DNA of 6,228 nt from assembly GCA_946480555.1 (NCBI GenBank), contig CAMLLE010000201.1, positions 1-6,228 on the forward strand. Reading direction: 5' to 3'. The notes beneath the pieces were generated by a model, which had not been told where the DNA came from, did no database searches, and saw nothing but the letters and a program-made list of their open reading frames with translations. A program made the position numbers and the translations under genes. Below, in pieces: positions 6,153 through 6,228 of the stretch. This DNA comes from an uncultured Verrucomicrobia subdivision 3 bacterium. GTDB lineage: Bacteria > Verrucomicrobiota > Verrucomicrobiae > Limisphaerales > CAMLLE01. The first letter of the stretch is position 1. Each line of letters begins with the position of its first letter.

Positions 6153-6228
6153 GGCGCGTCTCTCCCGAACGTGCTGGAGGCGGTGATTCCTTCTTCATAG
6201 GAAATCACCCAAGGCTGAAACTGCGGCG
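6134..6228 (-). CDS. C-terminal end of an unidentified convergent gene (5' part outside window)
   Basis: On the minus strand the frame entering at 6226 is open for 30 codons and ends at TGA (6134-6136). The peptide includes QPWVISYEEGITAS and ends in GRDAPYLFAG. It has balanced, globular-protein-like composition, and third codon positions are mostly G or C like the neighbouring genes. The other two minus frames stop within about 11 codons. The frame overlaps the glycosyltransferase tail-to-tail by 19 nt. I do not recognise the family from 30 residues; a chance open frame of this length is possible. Confidence 0.5.
   Translation of the reverse strand, partial: PQFQPWVISYEEGITASSTFGRDAPYLFAG

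Noticed and set aside
6149..6156. GTAGGGCG at the glycosyltransferase stop as another copy of the GTAGGGCA palindrome arm
   Set aside because: Only about seven bases match and no palindrome with the shared tip follows, so chance is sufficient.
6182..6209. Hairpin GGTGATT/AATCACC as terminator of the glycosyltransferase gene
   Set aside because: The 7-bp stem (9 with a bulged A) is real, but no T-run follows it and it lies inside the probable convergent coding sequence. Termination cannot be supported.

Overview
The window is GC-rich bacterial DNA that most resembles Verrucomicrobiota, of the soil/freshwater Pedosphaera/Limisphaera type. This is inferred from protein style, not from a marker gene. 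The main clues are a giant secreted protein with repeated lamin-tail domains (VINEIMYHP-type openings) around a CotH-kinase-like domain, weak use of Shine-Dalgarno sites, and an intergenic cluster of palindromes with shared tips. No rRNA, tRNA, CRISPR array, transposase or phage gene is visible.

Layout. (1) Positions 1-4065, minus strand: one uninterrupted reading frame of 1355 codons that starts at 4065 and runs off the left edge. It encodes an exported multidomain protein: signal peptide, three lamin-tail domains, a carbohydrate-binding-like region, an Ig-like segment, a CotH-like kinase domain, another Ig-like segment and a fourth lamin-tail domain cut by the window edge. All plus-strand open frames in this stretch are shadows. 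(2) Positions 4066-4661: a gene-free spacer between divergently oriented genes, packed with inverted repeats. The right-hand unit (4389-4595) is a 25-pair stem enclosing a small hairpin and a symmetric array of four hairpins that share the tip CT(G/C)GAAAG. The left-hand unit (about 4203-4383) has two adjacent strong hairpins and two mutually exclusive enclosing stems. (3) Positions 4662-6152, plus strand: a two-gene unit with an 18-nt gap, made of a small six-helix membrane protein of unknown function and a GT9 (heptosyltransferase-like) glycosyltransferase. (4) Positions 6134-6228, minus strand: the probable C-terminal end of a convergent gene, overlapping the glycosyltransferase 3' end by 19 nt.

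How it fits together: the glycosyltransferase and its membrane-protein neighbour probably act in cell-envelope polysaccharide or LPS-type assembly. The large lamin-tail/CotH protein is exported and probably sits at the surface or outside the cell. Nothing in the sequence links the two transcription units functionally. The least explained part of the window is the structured spacer, which looks like a composite REP/REPIN-like palindromic element or a structured RNA.
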